A stretch of DNA of 64,000 nucleotides from Paramylibacter kogurei (GCF_002742285.1 NZ_MDGM01000012.1:124001-188000); one strand, 5' to 3'; counted from the first letter of the stretch, positions 51,952 through 62,225 are shown. Numbers and translations: made by a program. The notes: generated by a model not told the origin, from the sequence alone.

Positions 51952-53607
51952 TTACCGCGTAAACTTCTTATATTTCACACGCTTTGGTTCCAGCGCATCG
52001 GGGCCTAGGCGGCGTTTTTTGTCTTCTTCGTAATCTTCAAAGTTGCCTTCGAACCATTCGACATGGCTGTTGCCTTCAAACGCGAGCATGTGGGTACAGA
52101 TCCGATCGAGGAAAAAGCGATCGTGGGAAATGACCACGGCGCAGCCTGCGAAATCTGTGAGCGCGTCTTCTAGTGCACGCAATGTTTCAACATCCAGATC
52201 GTTTGTCGGTTCGTCGAGCAGCAAAACATTGCCGCCATCCTTGAGCAATTTTGCCATATGCACGCGGTTGCGTTCACCACCTGATAACAGGCCAAGCGGT
52301 TTTTGTTGATCGCCGCCTTTGAAATTGAATGACGAACAATAAGCGCGAGAGTTTACCTCTGCATCGCCCAGTTTGATGATGTCGGAACCACCCGAAATTT
52401 CATCCCAGACGGTTTTCTTGTCATCCAGCGCATCACGCGATTGATCGACATAGGATAGTTTCACCGTGTCGCCAAATTCCAATGTGCCACTGTCGGGTGT
52501 TTCTTGGCCTGTGAGCATACGAAACAGCGTGGATTTACCCGCGCCATTGGGGCCAATCACGCCAACGATACCACCAGGGGGGAGCGAGAATGACAGATTA
52601 TCGATCAACAGATTATCGCCATAAGCTTTGGACAGGTTTTCAACCTCGATCACCTTGGAACCCAGACGGGGGCCGTTAGGGATGATGATTTGTGCACGCC
52701 CGACCTTGTCCCGTTCGGATTGTTCGGCCAATTCGTTATAGGCGTTGATCCGTGCCTTTTGTTTGGCTTGGCGTGCTTTTTGCCCCTGACGCATCCATTC
52801 CAATTCGCGTTCCAGCGTTTTTTGTTTGGATTTGTCTTCGCGTGCCTCTTGTTCCATGCGCTTGGCCTTTTGTTCCAGCCAGCTGGAATAGTTGCCCTCA
52901 TATGGAATGCCGCGCCCGCGATCCAATTCCAAAATCCATGATGTGATGTCATCAAGGAAATAACGATCGTGGGTGACGATCAAAATCGTGCCTTTGTAAT
53001 CAATCAAATGGTTTTGCAGCCACGCGATTGTTTCCGCATCCAGATGGTTAGTCGGTTCGTCGAGCAGCAACATATCTGGTTTTTCCAAGAGCAATTTGCA
53101 CAAGGCCACGCGGCGTTTTTCACCACCAGAAAGCTTGGACACATCCGCATCATCAGCGGGGCAGCGCAATGCCTCCATCGCGATATCGATGCTAGCGTCA
53201 AGGTTCCACAGATCCAGCGCGTCGATTTCATCCTGAAGCTTTGCCATTTCATCGGCGGTTTCTTCGGAATAATTCATCGCCAGTTCGTTGTATTTATCCA
53301 AAATGCCCTTTTGCTCGGCCACCGCCAACATCACGTTTTCACGCACATTCAGCGTTTCATCCAATTGTGGTTCTTGGGGCAGGTAGCCCACGCGCGCACC
53401 CTCGGCCGCCCATGCTTCGCCAGTGAAATCCTTATCAATCCCTGCCATGATGCGCATCAATGTGGATTTACCCGTGCCGTTCACACCGACCACACCGATT
53501 TTCACACCGGGCAGGAATGACAGGCGCACATTTTCAAAGCATTTTTTGCCACCGGGATAGGTTTTGGACACGCCGTCCATGTGATACACATATTGATAAG
53601 ATGCCAT
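51952..53607 (-). CDS. ettA: Energy-dependent translational throttle protein EttA
   Basis: EttA is an ABC-F protein that binds the ribosomal E-site and gates translation by ATP status. The 551 residues hold two ABC modules with Walker A GVNGTGKSTLM and GPNGAGKSTLF, signatures LSGGEKRRVAL and LSGGERNRVHM, and the linking arm/linker region rich in Lys/Glu/Arg (EQEAREDKSKQKTLEREL). I chose ATG 53607 (MASYQYVYHM), with GGAGC upstream; the frame extends 30 bases more to an ATG. Confidence 0.95.
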   Translation of the reverse strand: MASYQYVYHMDGVSKTYPGGKKCFENVRLSFLPGVKIGVVGVNGTGKSTLMRIMAGIDKDFTGEAWAAEGARVGYLPQEPQLDETLNVRENVMLAVAEQKGILDKYNELAMNYSEETADEMAKLQDEIDALDLWNLDASIDIAMEALRCPADDADVSKLSGGEKRRVALCKLLLEKPDMLLLDEPTNHLDAETIAWLQNHLIDYKGTILIVTHDRYFLDDITSWILELDRGRGIPYEGNYSSWLEQKAKRMEQEAREDKSKQKTLERELEWMRQGQKARQAKQKARINAYNELAEQSERDKVGRAQIIIPNGPRLGSKVIEVENLSKAYGDNLLIDNLSFSLPPGGIVGVIGPNGAGKSTLFRMLTGQETPDSGTLEFGDTVKLSYVDQSRDALDDKKTVWDEISGGSDIIKLGDAEVNSRAYCSSFNFKGGDQQKPLGLLSGGERNRVHMAKLLKDGGNVLLLDEPTNDLDVETLRALEDALTDFAGCAVVISHDRFFLDRICTHMLAFEGNSHVEWFEGNFEDYEEDKKRRLGPDALEPKRVKYKKFTR

Positions 53608-53692
53608 GTTGGATGCTCCAAGATTGAAATGTTTCATTGCGGTTTAGCGGGTTGGCAGACCTGTTTCAATGGCAGGGCGTGATTTTCGCGCT

Positions 53693-53722
53693 TTGATGTG
53701 GACATTTATAACCAACTAAAAT
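53693..53722 (+). promoter_or_regulatory. Predicted sigma-70 promoter for the siderophore-interacting protein
   Basis: TTGATG (53693-53698) and TAAAAT (53717-53722) are separated by 18 bp and lie about 40 bp before the ATG at 53761. Confidence 0.4.
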
Positions 53723-53760
53723 ACTAGGGATTAAATTTTACGACAGAAAGCCCGCAAATC

Positions 53761-54546
53761 ATGACAAAACCTCAACGCCCAGGCCCTCGTTTGTTGACTG
53801 TGAAATCGGTGTATCATCTGACCCCAAATATGATCCGTGTGACGTTTCAGGGGCCTGAATTAGCGGGTATTGCAGAAAATTGCGCCGGTGCAAATTGCAA
53901 GATTTTCATGCCCGCCGATGGGCAGAGCCGCGAAGATTTTGCACATGAGTTGGAAAATGGGCGCCCAACTGTGCGCACATATACGGTGCGTGCCTATCGG
54001 GCTGATCAATTGGAAATGGACATTGATTTTGTCGATCACGGCGATGAAGGCCCAGCGAGCGCATGGGCATGCAATGCAAAGGCAGGGGATTTTCTGGGGT
54101 TTCGTGGGCCAAGTGCGCTAAAACTTAATGAATTTTACGCAGATTGGTATTTGGTGGCGGCGGATATGTCGGCGTTACCAGTGGCAGGCGCGGTATTGGA
54201 AACCATGCCGCGCGATGCCAAAGGTGTGGCTATTTTTGAAATCACATCGCCCGAAGATAAACAGGATATTAATGCGCCAAAGGGTGTTGATATTCATTGG
54301 TTGGTACATGAAAACCCGCATCATGCATCGAGTGCCCAAGAAGATTTCATTCGTGCGATGGATTGGCCAACGGGCACATGTCAAACCTGTATCGCGGGTG
54401 AAAGCGGCGTGATCAAATCGCTGCGCGGATTTTTGGCAAACGAGATCAAATTACCCCGCGAAGATGTGTATATCAGCGGATATTGGAAAATCGGCTTGAT
54501 CGAAGATGAACATCAAAAGATGAAACGCGCAGAGGCAGCGGCATAA
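53761..54546 (+). CDS. Siderophore-interacting FAD-binding reductase (SIP family)
   Basis: The 261-residue protein has the FAD-binding segment RTYTVRAYR (about residues 77-85), the NAD(P)H-binding-like region WYLVAADMSALPVAGAVLE, and the C-terminal ISGYWKIGLIEDEHQ typical of SIP/ViuB ferric-siderophore reductases, which release iron by reduction. No siderophore transporter is adjacent. It ends seven bases from the convergent AraC gene. Confidence 0.9.
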   Translation: MTKPQRPGPRLLTVKSVYHLTPNMIRVTFQGPELAGIAENCAGANCKIFMPADGQSREDFAHELENGRPTVRTYTVRAYRADQLEMDIDFVDHGDEGPASAWACNAKAGDFLGFRGPSALKLNEFYADWYLVAADMSALPVAGAVLETMPRDAKGVAIFEITSPEDKQDINAPKGVDIHWLVHENPHHASSAQEDFIRAMDWPTGTCQTCIAGESGVIKSLRGFLANEIKLPREDVYISGYWKIGLIEDEHQKMKRAEAAA

Positions 54547-54553
54547 ACCGGCA

Positions 54554-55444
54554 TCAGTTTATGCGGGGCGCATCATGTTGCATATCACCCCATTGTCTGG
54601 GGGATAGGCCATACATGCGTTTAAATTCACGGCTGAATTGGGATGCGCTGATATAGCCAACGTCCATTGCGGCCTCACTCACCGTTGTACCAGTGGCAAT
54701 TTTCATCGCAGCATTATTGAGACGCATCGATTTCATATACTGTATGGGTGACATGGAAGTGGCCTGTTTGAATTTGCGATGAAAAACCGCACGGCTCAGC
54801 CCAGCGCGATCGGCCATGTCATCAATCGAAACCGTTTCATTCAGATTGGATGTCATATGCGCAATGGATCGCGCAATGGCGTTGCCCACACCAAATGCGC
54901 GGCGTGCAAAGATGCCTGCGTCGCCTTTGAGAATGGCATAATAAAGTTCGCGCAATCGCGATTCAGCAAGCACGGCAATATCGGTTGGGCGATCTGACAA
55001 TTGCAATATGCGCAACAATGCATCCGAAAAATCATCATCCCATTGCGCAAGGCGAATGCCCTGTTCGCGTGTATTATTTCCAGTGGGTAGCGAACCACCG
55101 GCATTTTCCATTTCGATCGCCAATTCCGTCATTACCCGTTGATCAAGCGAAATATAAACCCCAAAGAGCGGTTTTTGAGGTGAAACATCAGGAGCGCCAG
55201 CGCGAAGCGGCATGGACATAGGACAGCACATATATTTTTGATCGTCATAAATATATCGCCGGCCATCAAATATGGCCTCTTTCGCGCCCTGAACGATGGC
55301 AATCACGCAGGGTTCAAAGACCGCATGATCACAAGGCACAGCAGCGGTTGCACGAAAAATTTGTACGGAATTCAAGCCGATATCAATAAGACCATCAGCA
55401 TCTGCACGGGTTTCGATGAATTGTTTTATTTGCATTTTTGACAT
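54554..55444 (-). CDS. AraC-family transcriptional regulator
   Basis: The 296-residue protein has an AraC N-terminal cupin-like domain (VFEPCVIAIVQGAKEAIFDGR) and a C-terminal double helix-turn-helix (SIDDMADRAGLSRAVFHRKF, then VSEAAMDVGYISASQFSREF and MYGLSPRQW). It is divergent from an SDR gene and probably controls it; a 35-bp inverted-repeat candidate lies between them. Confidence 0.9.
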   Translation of the reverse strand: MSKMQIKQFIETRADADGLIDIGLNSVQIFRATAAVPCDHAVFEPCVIAIVQGAKEAIFDGRRYIYDDQKYMCCPMSMPLRAGAPDVSPQKPLFGVYISLDQRVMTELAIEMENAGGSLPTGNNTREQGIRLAQWDDDFSDALLRILQLSDRPTDIAVLAESRLRELYYAILKGDAGIFARRAFGVGNAIARSIAHMTSNLNETVSIDDMADRAGLSRAVFHRKFKQATSMSPIQYMKSMRLNNAAMKIATGTTVSEAAMDVGYISASQFSREFKRMYGLSPRQWGDMQHDAPRIN

Positions 55445-55491
55445 GCGGTAACGCTAATGCGCAATATGTGCGCTGGCAACAGGTTTGATAC

Positions 55492-55526
55492 AAATAGGCA
55501 AGTATTTGCAACAATATCGCCTATTT
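55492..55526. promoter_or_regulatory. Inverted repeat between the AraC and SDR genes
   Basis: AAATAGGC (55492-55499) and GCCTATTT (55519-55526) are perfect 8-bp arms 19 bp apart. The centre-to-centre distance of 27 bp is not a whole number of turns, but the position in the divergent promoter region suits a regulator site. Confidence 0.45.
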
Positions 55527-55608
55527 TATGCAATGTAAGTTCATTATTTAACAAATCAGACGAAATGATATTGCGGGCCGATGAACCTGCGTGAAAAGGA
55601 TTATTAAA

Positions 55609-56556
55609 ATGGCAGACTATCAATATGGCCTCAAGGGCTGGACCCCAGAGAAACTCAGCGACTTGAGCGGGAAAACCTATCTGATTACGGGTGCCAATTC
55701 TGGCACGGGTTTCGAAGCATCAAAGATATTTCTTGCCAATGGGGCAGAGGTTGTGATGCTGAACCGGAGTGTTGAAAAATCAAACGCGGCGATTGATGCG
55801 TTGAAGCAAGAATTTGGAGCAGGCGCAAAGGTGCGGTTTATCCAAACGGATCTGGCCGATTTGGTCAGTGTGCGCCGCGCCGCGGATGCGATTTTGAAAA
55901 CGACGCCGAAAATTGATGCGCTGATCTGTAATGGTGCGATTGCGCAGGTGCCAACGCAAAAACTAACTGTTGATGGATTTGAAAGCCAGCTTGGCACAAA
56001 CCATTACGGACATTTTGTTTTATGCGGCAAATTGTTTGATCGCATTGATGAATCCAAGGGGCGTATCGTGGTGGTTGCCAGCCTTGGGTATAAAATGGGC
56101 ATACGCACCATTCAATTTGACGATATGAATTGGGATAAAAATTATAGCCCCAATCCGGTCTATAGCCAAAGTAAACTGGCGCAGATGATGTTTGCCTATG
56201 AACTCCAAGATCGGGTAAAGGCCGCTGGCAAAAATGTAGAGGTATATGTTTGCCATCCAGGTTCGTCTGCCACGTCGTTGATTAGCACAAGTGGTGGTTG
56301 GCACATGCGTGCCGTTTGGTGGTTGATGAGCAAATCTCCAATGGTGCAAACCGCAGAAAAAGGTGCATATCCAGAAGTGATGTGCGCCACCAATAATAAT
56401 TTGGAACAGCGTGCATTTTATGGCCCAACAGGGCGGATGGAATTTGTTGGGCCAGTGGGGCAGGGCACATTGCACCCATATGCATATGATAAGGCGGTGA
56501 TTTCAAAATTGTGGGATGTATCCGAACAGGCCACGGGGCACCGTTGGGATTTATAA
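55609..56556 (+). CDS. Short-chain dehydrogenase/reductase
   Basis: The 315-residue SDR has the cofactor motif LITGANSGTGFEASKIF (about 24-40), the NG-type CNGAIAQ, the catalytic Ser region VVVASLGYK and the YSQSK active-site pair (Tyr and Lys near residue 184). The closest look is to protochlorophyllide-reductase-like/retinol dehydrogenase SDRs. I chose ATG 55609, with AAAAGGA nine bases before it. It is divergent from the AraC gene. Confidence 0.87.
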   Translation: MADYQYGLKGWTPEKLSDLSGKTYLITGANSGTGFEASKIFLANGAEVVMLNRSVEKSNAAIDALKQEFGAGAKVRFIQTDLADLVSVRRAADAILKTTPKIDALICNGAIAQVPTQKLTVDGFESQLGTNHYGHFVLCGKLFDRIDESKGRIVVVASLGYKMGIRTIQFDDMNWDKNYSPNPVYSQSKLAQMMFAYELQDRVKAAGKNVEVYVCHPGSSATSLISTSGGWHMRAVWWLMSKSPMVQTAEKGAYPEVMCATNNNLEQRAFYGPTGRMEFVGPVGQGTLHPYAYDKAVISKLWDVSEQATGHRWDL

Positions 56557-56561
56557 TCGCG

Positions 56562-56638
56562 TTCCTGTGCATTGCTTTTCACCTTGGATGATCCCCAAAA
56601 CTTCTTTACACCTGTTATAAGTTTGAATTGCACAGGAA
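56562..56638 (+). promoter_or_regulatory. Inverted repeat around the nadD leader, covering its ribosome-binding site
   Basis: TTCCTGTGCA (56562-56571) and TGCACAGGAA (56629-56638) are perfect 10-bp arms 57 bases apart. The second arm contains AGGAA, the Shine-Dalgarno of nadD (ATG 56645). Pairing could hide the start, or both arms could be regulator sites. Confidence 0.5.
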
Positions 56639-56644
56639 AAACAC

Positions 56645-57247
56645 ATGCGCGGGATGCCGATTGCCACTGCTGGTCTGCGTGTGGGATTGTTGGGTGGTTC
56701 GTTTGATCCACCCCATGCGGGGCATTTGCATATTTCCAAATGGGCGCTCAAAGAATTTGGGTTGGATCAGGTTTGGTGGCTGGTCAGCCCCGGCAATCCG
56801 TTAAAATCAGAGGGTCCCGCCGATATTGATCGTCGCGTTTTGGCCTGTGAACAGTTGGTGGATAATCACCCGCGTATTGTCATCACCGATTTAGAGCGGC
56901 GGTTTAACACGCGATACACCGCGCAAACTTTGCAAGAAATTCAGAAACGTTATTTGGGTGTGCGGTTTGTGTGGTTGATGGGTGCGGATAATCTGGCGAC
57001 GTTTCATCGCTGGGATCGTTGGGATGAAATCATGCATATGATGCCCATTGGCGTTTTGGCACGCCCGGGTGATCAACTGGCCGCGGGATGTTCGCCCGCG
57101 GCGCGCCGTTTTCGTGATTATCGTCTGAAGGCGCGGCGTTCAAATGCGCTGCCTTATCGCGCGGCCCCATGTTGGACCCTGCTCACTGGGCCAATGGTGA
57201 ATATGTCCAGCACAGAAATCCGCGCACGCGGGGAATGGCAACGATAA
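56645..57247 (+). CDS. nadD: Nicotinate-nucleotide adenylyltransferase NadD
   Basis: NadD makes deamido-NAD from nicotinate mononucleotide and ATP. The 200 residues show the nucleotidyltransferase motif [14 protein letters not shown] (17-30), [16 protein letters not shown] and the C-terminal SSTEIRARG. The ATG at 56645 (MRGMPIA) is supported by AGGAAAAAC; an internal ATG at 56654 is possible. Its leader has an unusual inverted repeat. dacB follows 33 bases after the stop. Confidence 0.94.
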   Translation: MRGMPIATAGLRVGLLGGSFDPPHAGHLHISKWALKEFGLDQVWWLVSPGNPLKSEGPADIDRRVLACEQLVDNHPRIVITDLERRFNTRYTAQTLQEIQKRYLGVRFVWLMGADNLATFHRWDRWDEIMHMMPIGVLARPGDQLAAGCSPAARRFRDYRLKARRSNALPYRAAPCWTLLTGPMVNMSSTEIRARGEWQR

Positions 57248-57280
57248 GTGACTTGCCCTGAAGCATTCTTGATCTAAGAT

Positions 57281-58777
57281 ATGCCCATGCGTAGTGATTT
57301 GAACCATTCCCGTCTTTCTCGCCGGTTATTTTTAGCCAGCCTTGCCGCTTGTACTTCGAGCGTTGCGATTGCCCAAACACAGGTTGCACCAACGGGTGCG
57401 AAACGTGTGGTTGTGCCAATCCCCAGCCTGTCACAGATCATGGCGAAATATGCCGTATCTGGCGATCAATCTATCGTGGTGATGGATGTGGCCACAGGGC
57501 GTGTGTTGGAACAAGTGAACGCGGGCAAATCTTTGCCCCCCGCCAGTGTGACCAAGATTGCCACCACATTATATGGGTTGCGCAATTTGGGCAGTGATTT
57601 TCATTATGTGACGCGTCTTGTTGGATCGGGCAAGGTGGTGAACGGTGTGTTGCAAGGTGATTTAACCCTGATGGGTGGCGGTGATCCATTGTTGGATACG
57701 GATGCGCTGGGCGCGATGGCAGAGCGGCTTGTCGCAAAGGGTATTCGCACTGTTGCGGGCAAATTTCAGGTGCATTCAACCGCATTGCCCTATCAGCGGG
57801 TGATTGATACGGATCAATTGGAACATGTGGGGTACAACGCCTCTGTTTCAGGATTGAATTTGAATTTCAATCGCGTGTTTTTTGAATGGAAACGCAATGG
57901 CGCTGGGCATGAAACCAGCCTGACCGCAAAAGGGCGCAAATATGCACCACGCGTGTCGGGCATTAAATTGAATACAGCGGCGCGTAAATTTCCCGTTTAT
58001 GCATATCGTTCTGTCAATGGTGCGGATCATTGGACAGTGGCATCAGGGGCGCTGGGCAGTGGTGGTAACCGTTGGTTGCCTGTGCGTGCGCCGGCGAATT
58101 ATGCGGGTGAAACATTTCGCGCCATCGCACAGGAACTGGGCGTGACATTGCCCCATCCCACAACCGCACGCGCCAATCCGCGTGGTGTGGTTTTGGCACA
58201 ATATAATAGTGATAGCTTGGCCACGATCACCCGTGACATGTTGAAATTTTCCAATAACCTTACTGCAGAGGTTGTTGGCCTGACAGCCAGCAAACGGCGC
58301 AAGGTTTCGGGAAAATCACTGGCCGCATCTGGCAAAGAGATGAGCAGTTGGTTGGCAAAAACCTACAAGGTGAAGGGTGCGAAATTTGTCGATCATTCGG
58401 GGCTGGGCGATGGATCACGGATCAGCGCGCGCGATATGGGGTTATTGCTACGCCGTGATGGCTGGAACGGGCCGCTGCGCGGATTGTTGAAAACCGTTGG
58501 TTTGCGCGATGCCAATTGGAAAGCAGCACCGATTGCCGGCGTATCCGTGGTGGCCAAGACAGGAACGTTGAATTTCACATCGGCATTGGCGGGATATGTG
58601 GAATGCCCCAATGGGCGGCAATTGGCATTTGCGATTTTCACCGCCGATCAACGTAAACGCGCCGCCATTGCCAAGGATCAGACGGATCGCGCACCGGGGG
58701 CAAAATCTTGGGCGCGGGGCAGCCGTATTTTACAACATCAACTGATCGCGCGTTGGGCCAAGGTTTACGGGGCGTAA
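57281..58777 (+). CDS. dacB: D-alanyl-D-alanine carboxypeptidase/endopeptidase (PBP4, S13 family)
   Basis: The 498-residue periplasmic enzyme trims peptidoglycan cross-links. Motifs: PASVTKIATTLYGL with the active Ser and Lys (about residue 89), SNN in KFSNNLTAEVVG, and AKTGTLNF. The N-terminus is a basic region with SRRLFLASLAA, matching a twin-arginine signal, directly followed by AC, so the protein might be a Tat-exported lipoprotein or be cut after AIA. A hairpin spans its stop codon. Confidence 0.92.
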   Translation: MPMRSDLNHSRLSRRLFLASLAACTSSVAIAQTQVAPTGAKRVVVPIPSLSQIMAKYAVSGDQSIVVMDVATGRVLEQVNAGKSLPPASVTKIATTLYGLRNLGSDFHYVTRLVGSGKVVNGVLQGDLTLMGGGDPLLDTDALGAMAERLVAKGIRTVAGKFQVHSTALPYQRVIDTDQLEHVGYNASVSGLNLNFNRVFFEWKRNGAGHETSLTAKGRKYAPRVSGIKLNTAARKFPVYAYRSVNGADHWTVASGALGSGGNRWLPVRAPANYAGETFRAIAQELGVTLPHPTTARANPRGVVLAQYNSDSLATITRDMLKFSNNLTAEVVGLTASKRRKVSGKSLAASGKEMSSWLAKTYKVKGAKFVDHSGLGDGSRISARDMGLLLRRDGWNGPLRGLLKTVGLRDANWKAAPIAGVSVVAKTGTLNFTSALAGYVECPNGRQLAFAIFTADQRKRAAIAKDQTDRAPGAKSWARGSRILQHQLIARWAKVYGA

Positions 58778-58785
58778 TCGCCCCG
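58768..58785. terminator. Hairpin across the dacB stop codon
   Basis: CGGGGCG-TAAT-CGCCCCG is a perfect 7-bp stem whose loop contains the dacB TAA. No U-tract follows. It lies between convergent dacB and the TerB-like gene, so it may serve both. Confidence 0.5.
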
Positions 58786-58789
58786 AAAA

Positions 58790-59215
58790 CTAAAGTGTCA
58801 TATGACGTGCGCGCGCACCCCATTCGATTGCGGCGGTGCGCAGACGATCAATTTCCAATTCATATCGGGTTTCTTGTAAAAAACGCAGCTCTTCTTCGCG
58901 CAGGCGCCCATCGGCGGCGGCCACATCACAACAAAGCGCATATGCAGTTTCATAAAGCTTTTCCGGCAGGGCCTCTTTGACCAAACCAAAAAGCGCATCC
59001 AACCCATCATCAATTTCCATTAAATCAAACACGGAATTGGACACAGATCGTAAATGATCGGTGTTGTACCCTGCAAAAACAGGCAGGTGATTGACGATGC
59101 GTTCAATTGACAAAAGCTCGATCGTTTTGATTGCTTGGTCGGATATGGATGCCGCAACCATCATCGCGACAAGCGCGTCTTGGGCGGACCAGGGTGTTGT
59201 ATCTGAATCAGACAT
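58790..59215 (-). CDS. Tellurite-resistance TerB-like protein
   Basis: The 141-residue helical protein resembles TerB: WSAQDALVAMMVAASISDQ at the N-terminus, then a second helix set including YALCCDVAAADGRLREEELRF with the metal-binding Asp/Glu cluster near the C-terminus. No tellurite gene cluster is present, so it may be a general stress protein. It converges on dacB and diverges from lysS, from which 95 bases separate it. Confidence 0.8.
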   Translation of the reverse strand: MSDSDTTPWSAQDALVAMMVAASISDQAIKTIELLSIERIVNHLPVFAGYNTDHLRSVSNSVFDLMEIDDGLDALFGLVKEALPEKLYETAYALCCDVAAADGRLREEELRFLQETRYELEIDRLRTAAIEWGARARHMTL

Positions 59216-59310
59216 GATATTTCCTTTGTTTCGCGTTGCAGATTATTGACCACAGCCGCGCGGGGCAATAGGAGAGGTGAACAAAACCAACCTCAATCTG
59301 GAATAAAACA

Positions 59311-60957
59311 ATGTCTGATATGCGCAATGCGGGAATGAAAAGCAAAGCTTGGCCGTTTGAAGAGGCGCGCAAGCTGTTGAAACGTTTTCAAAAAGGCGCA
59401 CCCGAAAAGGGTTTCGTTTTATTTGAAACGGGTTATGGCCCATCAGGTTTGCCCCATATCGGCACATTTGGCGAAGTTGCCCGCACAACCATGATCCGCC
59501 GCGCGTTTGAGGTGATTTCAGATATCCCCACCAAATTGATCTGTTTTTCAGATGATTTGGACGGCATGCGCAAAGTGCCCGATAACGTGCCCAACCCAGA
59601 TGGATTAACACCGCATTTGCAAAAACCGCTGTCCGATGTGCCAGATCCGTTTGGCAAATTCGACAGCTTCGGTGCGCATAACAATGCGATGTTGTTGCGT
59701 TTTCTGGATACATTCGGTTTTGAATATGAATTTTACAGTGCGACCGAATTTTATCGCACAGGTCAGTTTGATGAAATCCTGCTGCGTGCTGTGGAAAAAT
59801 ATGACGAGATCATGGAAGTGATGCTCGCATCCCTGCGCGAAGAACGCCAAAAAACATATTCACCATTTTTACCGATCAGCCCATCAACCGGGCGCGTTCT
59901 TTATGTGCCGATGAAGGCTGTGAATGCCAAAGATGGCACCATCACATTCGATGATGAAGATGGCACAGAACACACCGTAAGCGTGACCGGTGGTCAGGTG
60001 AAATTGCAATGGAAGCCAGACTTTGGTGCGCGTTGGGCCGCGCTGGGTGTGGATTTTGAAATGTATGGCAAGGATCATTCCACCAATACGCATATCTACG
60101 ATAAAATCTGTCGTATCTTGGGGGTGCCAGCACCCGAACATTATGTTTACGAGCTGTTCTTGGATGAAAACGGTGAAAAGATTTCAAAATCCAAGGGTAA
60201 CGGAATTTCGATTGATGAATGGCTAACCTATGCCAGTGCGGAAAGCCTGTCGTATTTCATGTATCAAAAACCGCGCACCGCAAAGCGGATGCATTTTGAT
60301 GTGATCCCAAAGGCGGTTGATGAATATCATCAACAACTGCGCGCATATGAGGACCAAGATATCACACAGCGTTTGAACAATCCTGTGTTCCATATCCACG
60401 GCGAAAATGTACCGAAATCCGATATGGTTGTGCCATTCGCGATGTTGTTGAATTTGGCATCTGTGTCCAGTGCGGAAACCAAGGATGCGATGTGGGGCTT
60501 TATCAACAAATACGCACCCGACGCATCGCCTGAAACGCACCCTGGATTGGACGCAGCGGCGGGTTTTGCCGTGCGCTATTACCATGATTTTGTAAAACCC
60601 AACAAAACATTCCGCGCCGCCAGCGATCAAGAACGTGCAGCACTTGCCGATTTGGCAGCCGCACTTGGTGATGTGGATGTGGCGAAATCCATGATTGATA
60701 AGAAAAATGAAATGAAGGCGAACGGGCAAGCCCCCGTTGAAACGCTTGATTTCACCAATGCAGATGATTTGCAATCCATCGTATTTGCGGTGGGGACAAT
60801 CCACGGGTTTGAACCGCTGCGCAATTGGTTCACTGCGATTTACGAGGTATTGTTGGGCGCATCACAAGGGCCGCGTTTTGGCGGGTTTATCGCGCTTTAC
60901 GGTGTCGATGAAACCATCGCTTTGATCAAGGATGGTTTGGACGGCAAACTATCCTAA
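59311..60957 (+). CDS. lysS: Lysine--tRNA ligase, class I
   Basis: The 548-residue enzyme is a class I lysyl-tRNA synthetase, as found in archaea and many alphaproteobacteria, and not the common bacterial class II. The HIGH-type motif is [10 protein letters not shown] (about 47-56) and the KMSKS-type motif is [10 protein letters not shown] (about 289-298); the N-terminal [13 protein letters not shown] segment is family-specific. It charges tRNA(Lys). The ATG at 59311 has weak GGAA upstream. Its 3' end overlaps the convergent chrA by nine bases. Confidence 0.95.
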   Translation: MSDMRNAGMKSKAWPFEEARKLLKRFQKGAPEKGFVLFETGYGPSGLPHIGTFGEVARTTMIRRAFEVISDIPTKLICFSDDLDGMRKVPDNVPNPDGLTPHLQKPLSDVPDPFGKFDSFGAHNNAMLLRFLDTFGFEYEFYSATEFYRTGQFDEILLRAVEKYDEIMEVMLASLREERQKTYSPFLPISPSTGRVLYVPMKAVNAKDGTITFDDEDGTEHTVSVTGGQVKLQWKPDFGARWAALGVDFEMYGKDHSTNTHIYDKICRILGVPAPEHYVYELFLDENGEKISKSKGNGISIDEWLTYASAESLSYFMYQKPRTAKRMHFDVIPKAVDEYHQQLRAYEDQDITQRLNNPVFHIHGENVPKSDMVVPFAMLLNLASVSSAETKDAMWGFINKYAPDASPETHPGLDAAAGFAVRYYHDFVKPNKTFRAASDQERAALADLAAALGDVDVAKSMIDKKNEMKANGQAPVETLDFTNADDLQSIVFAVGTIHGFEPLRNWFTAIYEVLLGASQGPRFGGFIALYGVDETIALIKDGLDGKLS

Positions 60958-62220
60958 GCCAACGGCGCTGGCGATCACCGCCAGCGCACCGCTTAACCCC
61001 AATACAGTCACAACATTCCAGTGGCGTTTTAACAGCAAAACGCCACAAAGAATTGCCAGTGTCACAACCAGCCAATTGATGCTGACAAGGCTGGGTGTCA
61101 ACAATGTGATGGGGCCAAGGGTGTTGGTGTTTACGACATCGAAAAATACGTGCAGTGCAAACCAGATTGAGAGGTTTAAAATCACGCCAACAACAGCGGC
61201 GGTGATGGCGGATAATGCGCCATGCAATCTGGGCTGTGCACCGATCCAATCGATATAGGGCGCACCTGAGAAGATCCACAAAAAGCAGGGGGTGAATGTG
61301 ACCCAAAGTGTGACAATCGCGGCCATGATTGCCATGCCAATACCGCCCTCGCGAAAGCCTGCGAAAAACCCGACAAATTCGGTGACCAAGATTAATGGCC
61401 CCGGTGTGGTTTCGGCCAATCCCAACCCATCCATCATTTCACCGGTATGCAACCAGCCTTTGATCGCGACCACGTCTTGCGCCATATAGGCGAGCACCGC
61501 ATAAGCGCCGCCAAACGTGACCACCGCCAGTTTGGAAAAGAAGTAGGCGATTTCGGTGAGGATGGATTGTTCTGTTACCAGTTCAAGCGCCAAGACAGGC
61601 AGCCACCAAATTGCCAGCCATATCACAACCGTGCGCAACATTTTTGAAAGCGGTTGGCGGGGTTGAACAGGTTCAGAAATATCACTGTTTTTGAGGAATG
61701 CCCAACCTGTGAGTGCTGCGAGTAAGACGATCAACGGATAGGGGATTTGAAGGAAGAAAATGCCGATGAATGCCGCCAGTGCAATCGCCCAATGCAGCGG
61801 TTGATGCAATGCCTTTTTGGCGACGCGCAACAAGGCCTCTATCACGATAATCACAACCGTGGCCTTAACCCCAAGGAAGAGGGCGCTGACCAAGGGGACA
61901 GATCCAAAATAGGCATAGATCGTGGCCAAGATTGCAATGACGATTGCACCGGGCAGGACGAACATTAACCCTGCGATCAATCCACCAATTGTGCCGTGCA
62001 ATCGCCACCCCGCATAGGTGGCCAATTGCATTGCCTCTGGCCCAGGTAACAACATGCTGAAATTCAACGCGTTCAGGAATTGGCGCTCAGTTAGCCATTG
62101 ATTTTGTTCTACAATTTCGCGGTGCATCAAGGCGATTTGTGCCGCTGGTCCACCGAATGACAACAGGCCGATTTTTGTCCAAACACGGCTGGCCGTGCGC
62201 AAGGTTGGGGTGGATGACAT
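60949..62220 (-). CDS. chrA: Chromate transporter ChrA
   Basis: The 423-residue protein has two homologous chromate-transport domains, each opening with a GGP/GGA motif: [19 protein letters not shown] near residue 18 and [16 protein letters not shown] near residue 228, plus about 12 membrane helices. It exports chromate by proton antiport in the family. I chose ATG 62220 (MSSTPTLRT), eight bases after AAGG and five bases after the chrB stop; a longer start overlaps chrB. Confidence 0.93.
   Translation of the reverse strand: MSSTPTLRTASRVWTKIGLLSFGGPAAQIALMHREIVEQNQWLTERQFLNALNFSMLLPGPEAMQLATYAGWRLHGTIGGLIAGLMFVLPGAIVIAILATIYAYFGSVPLVSALFLGVKATVVIIVIEALLRVAKKALHQPLHWAIALAAFIGIFFLQIPYPLIVLLAALTGWAFLKNSDISEPVQPRQPLSKMLRTVVIWLAIWWLPVLALELVTEQSILTEIAYFFSKLAVVTFGGAYAVLAYMAQDVVAIKGWLHTGEMMDGLGLAETTPGPLILVTEFVGFFAGFREGGIGMAIMAAIVTLWVTFTPCFLWIFSGAPYIDWIGAQPRLHGALSAITAAVVGVILNLSIWFALHVFFDVVNTNTLGPITLLTPSLVSINWLVVTLAILCGVLLLKRHWNVVTVLGLSGALAVIASAVGLG
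60965..60987 (+). terminator. Hairpin just past the lysS stop, inside the 3' end of chrA
   Basis: GCGCTGGCG (60965-60973) and CGCCAGCGC (60979-60987) form a perfect 9-bp stem with a 5-nt loop, eight bases after the lysS stop. It lacks a U-tract and lies within coding sequence of the convergent chrA. Confidence 0.45.
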
Positions 62221-62225
62221 TTGAT

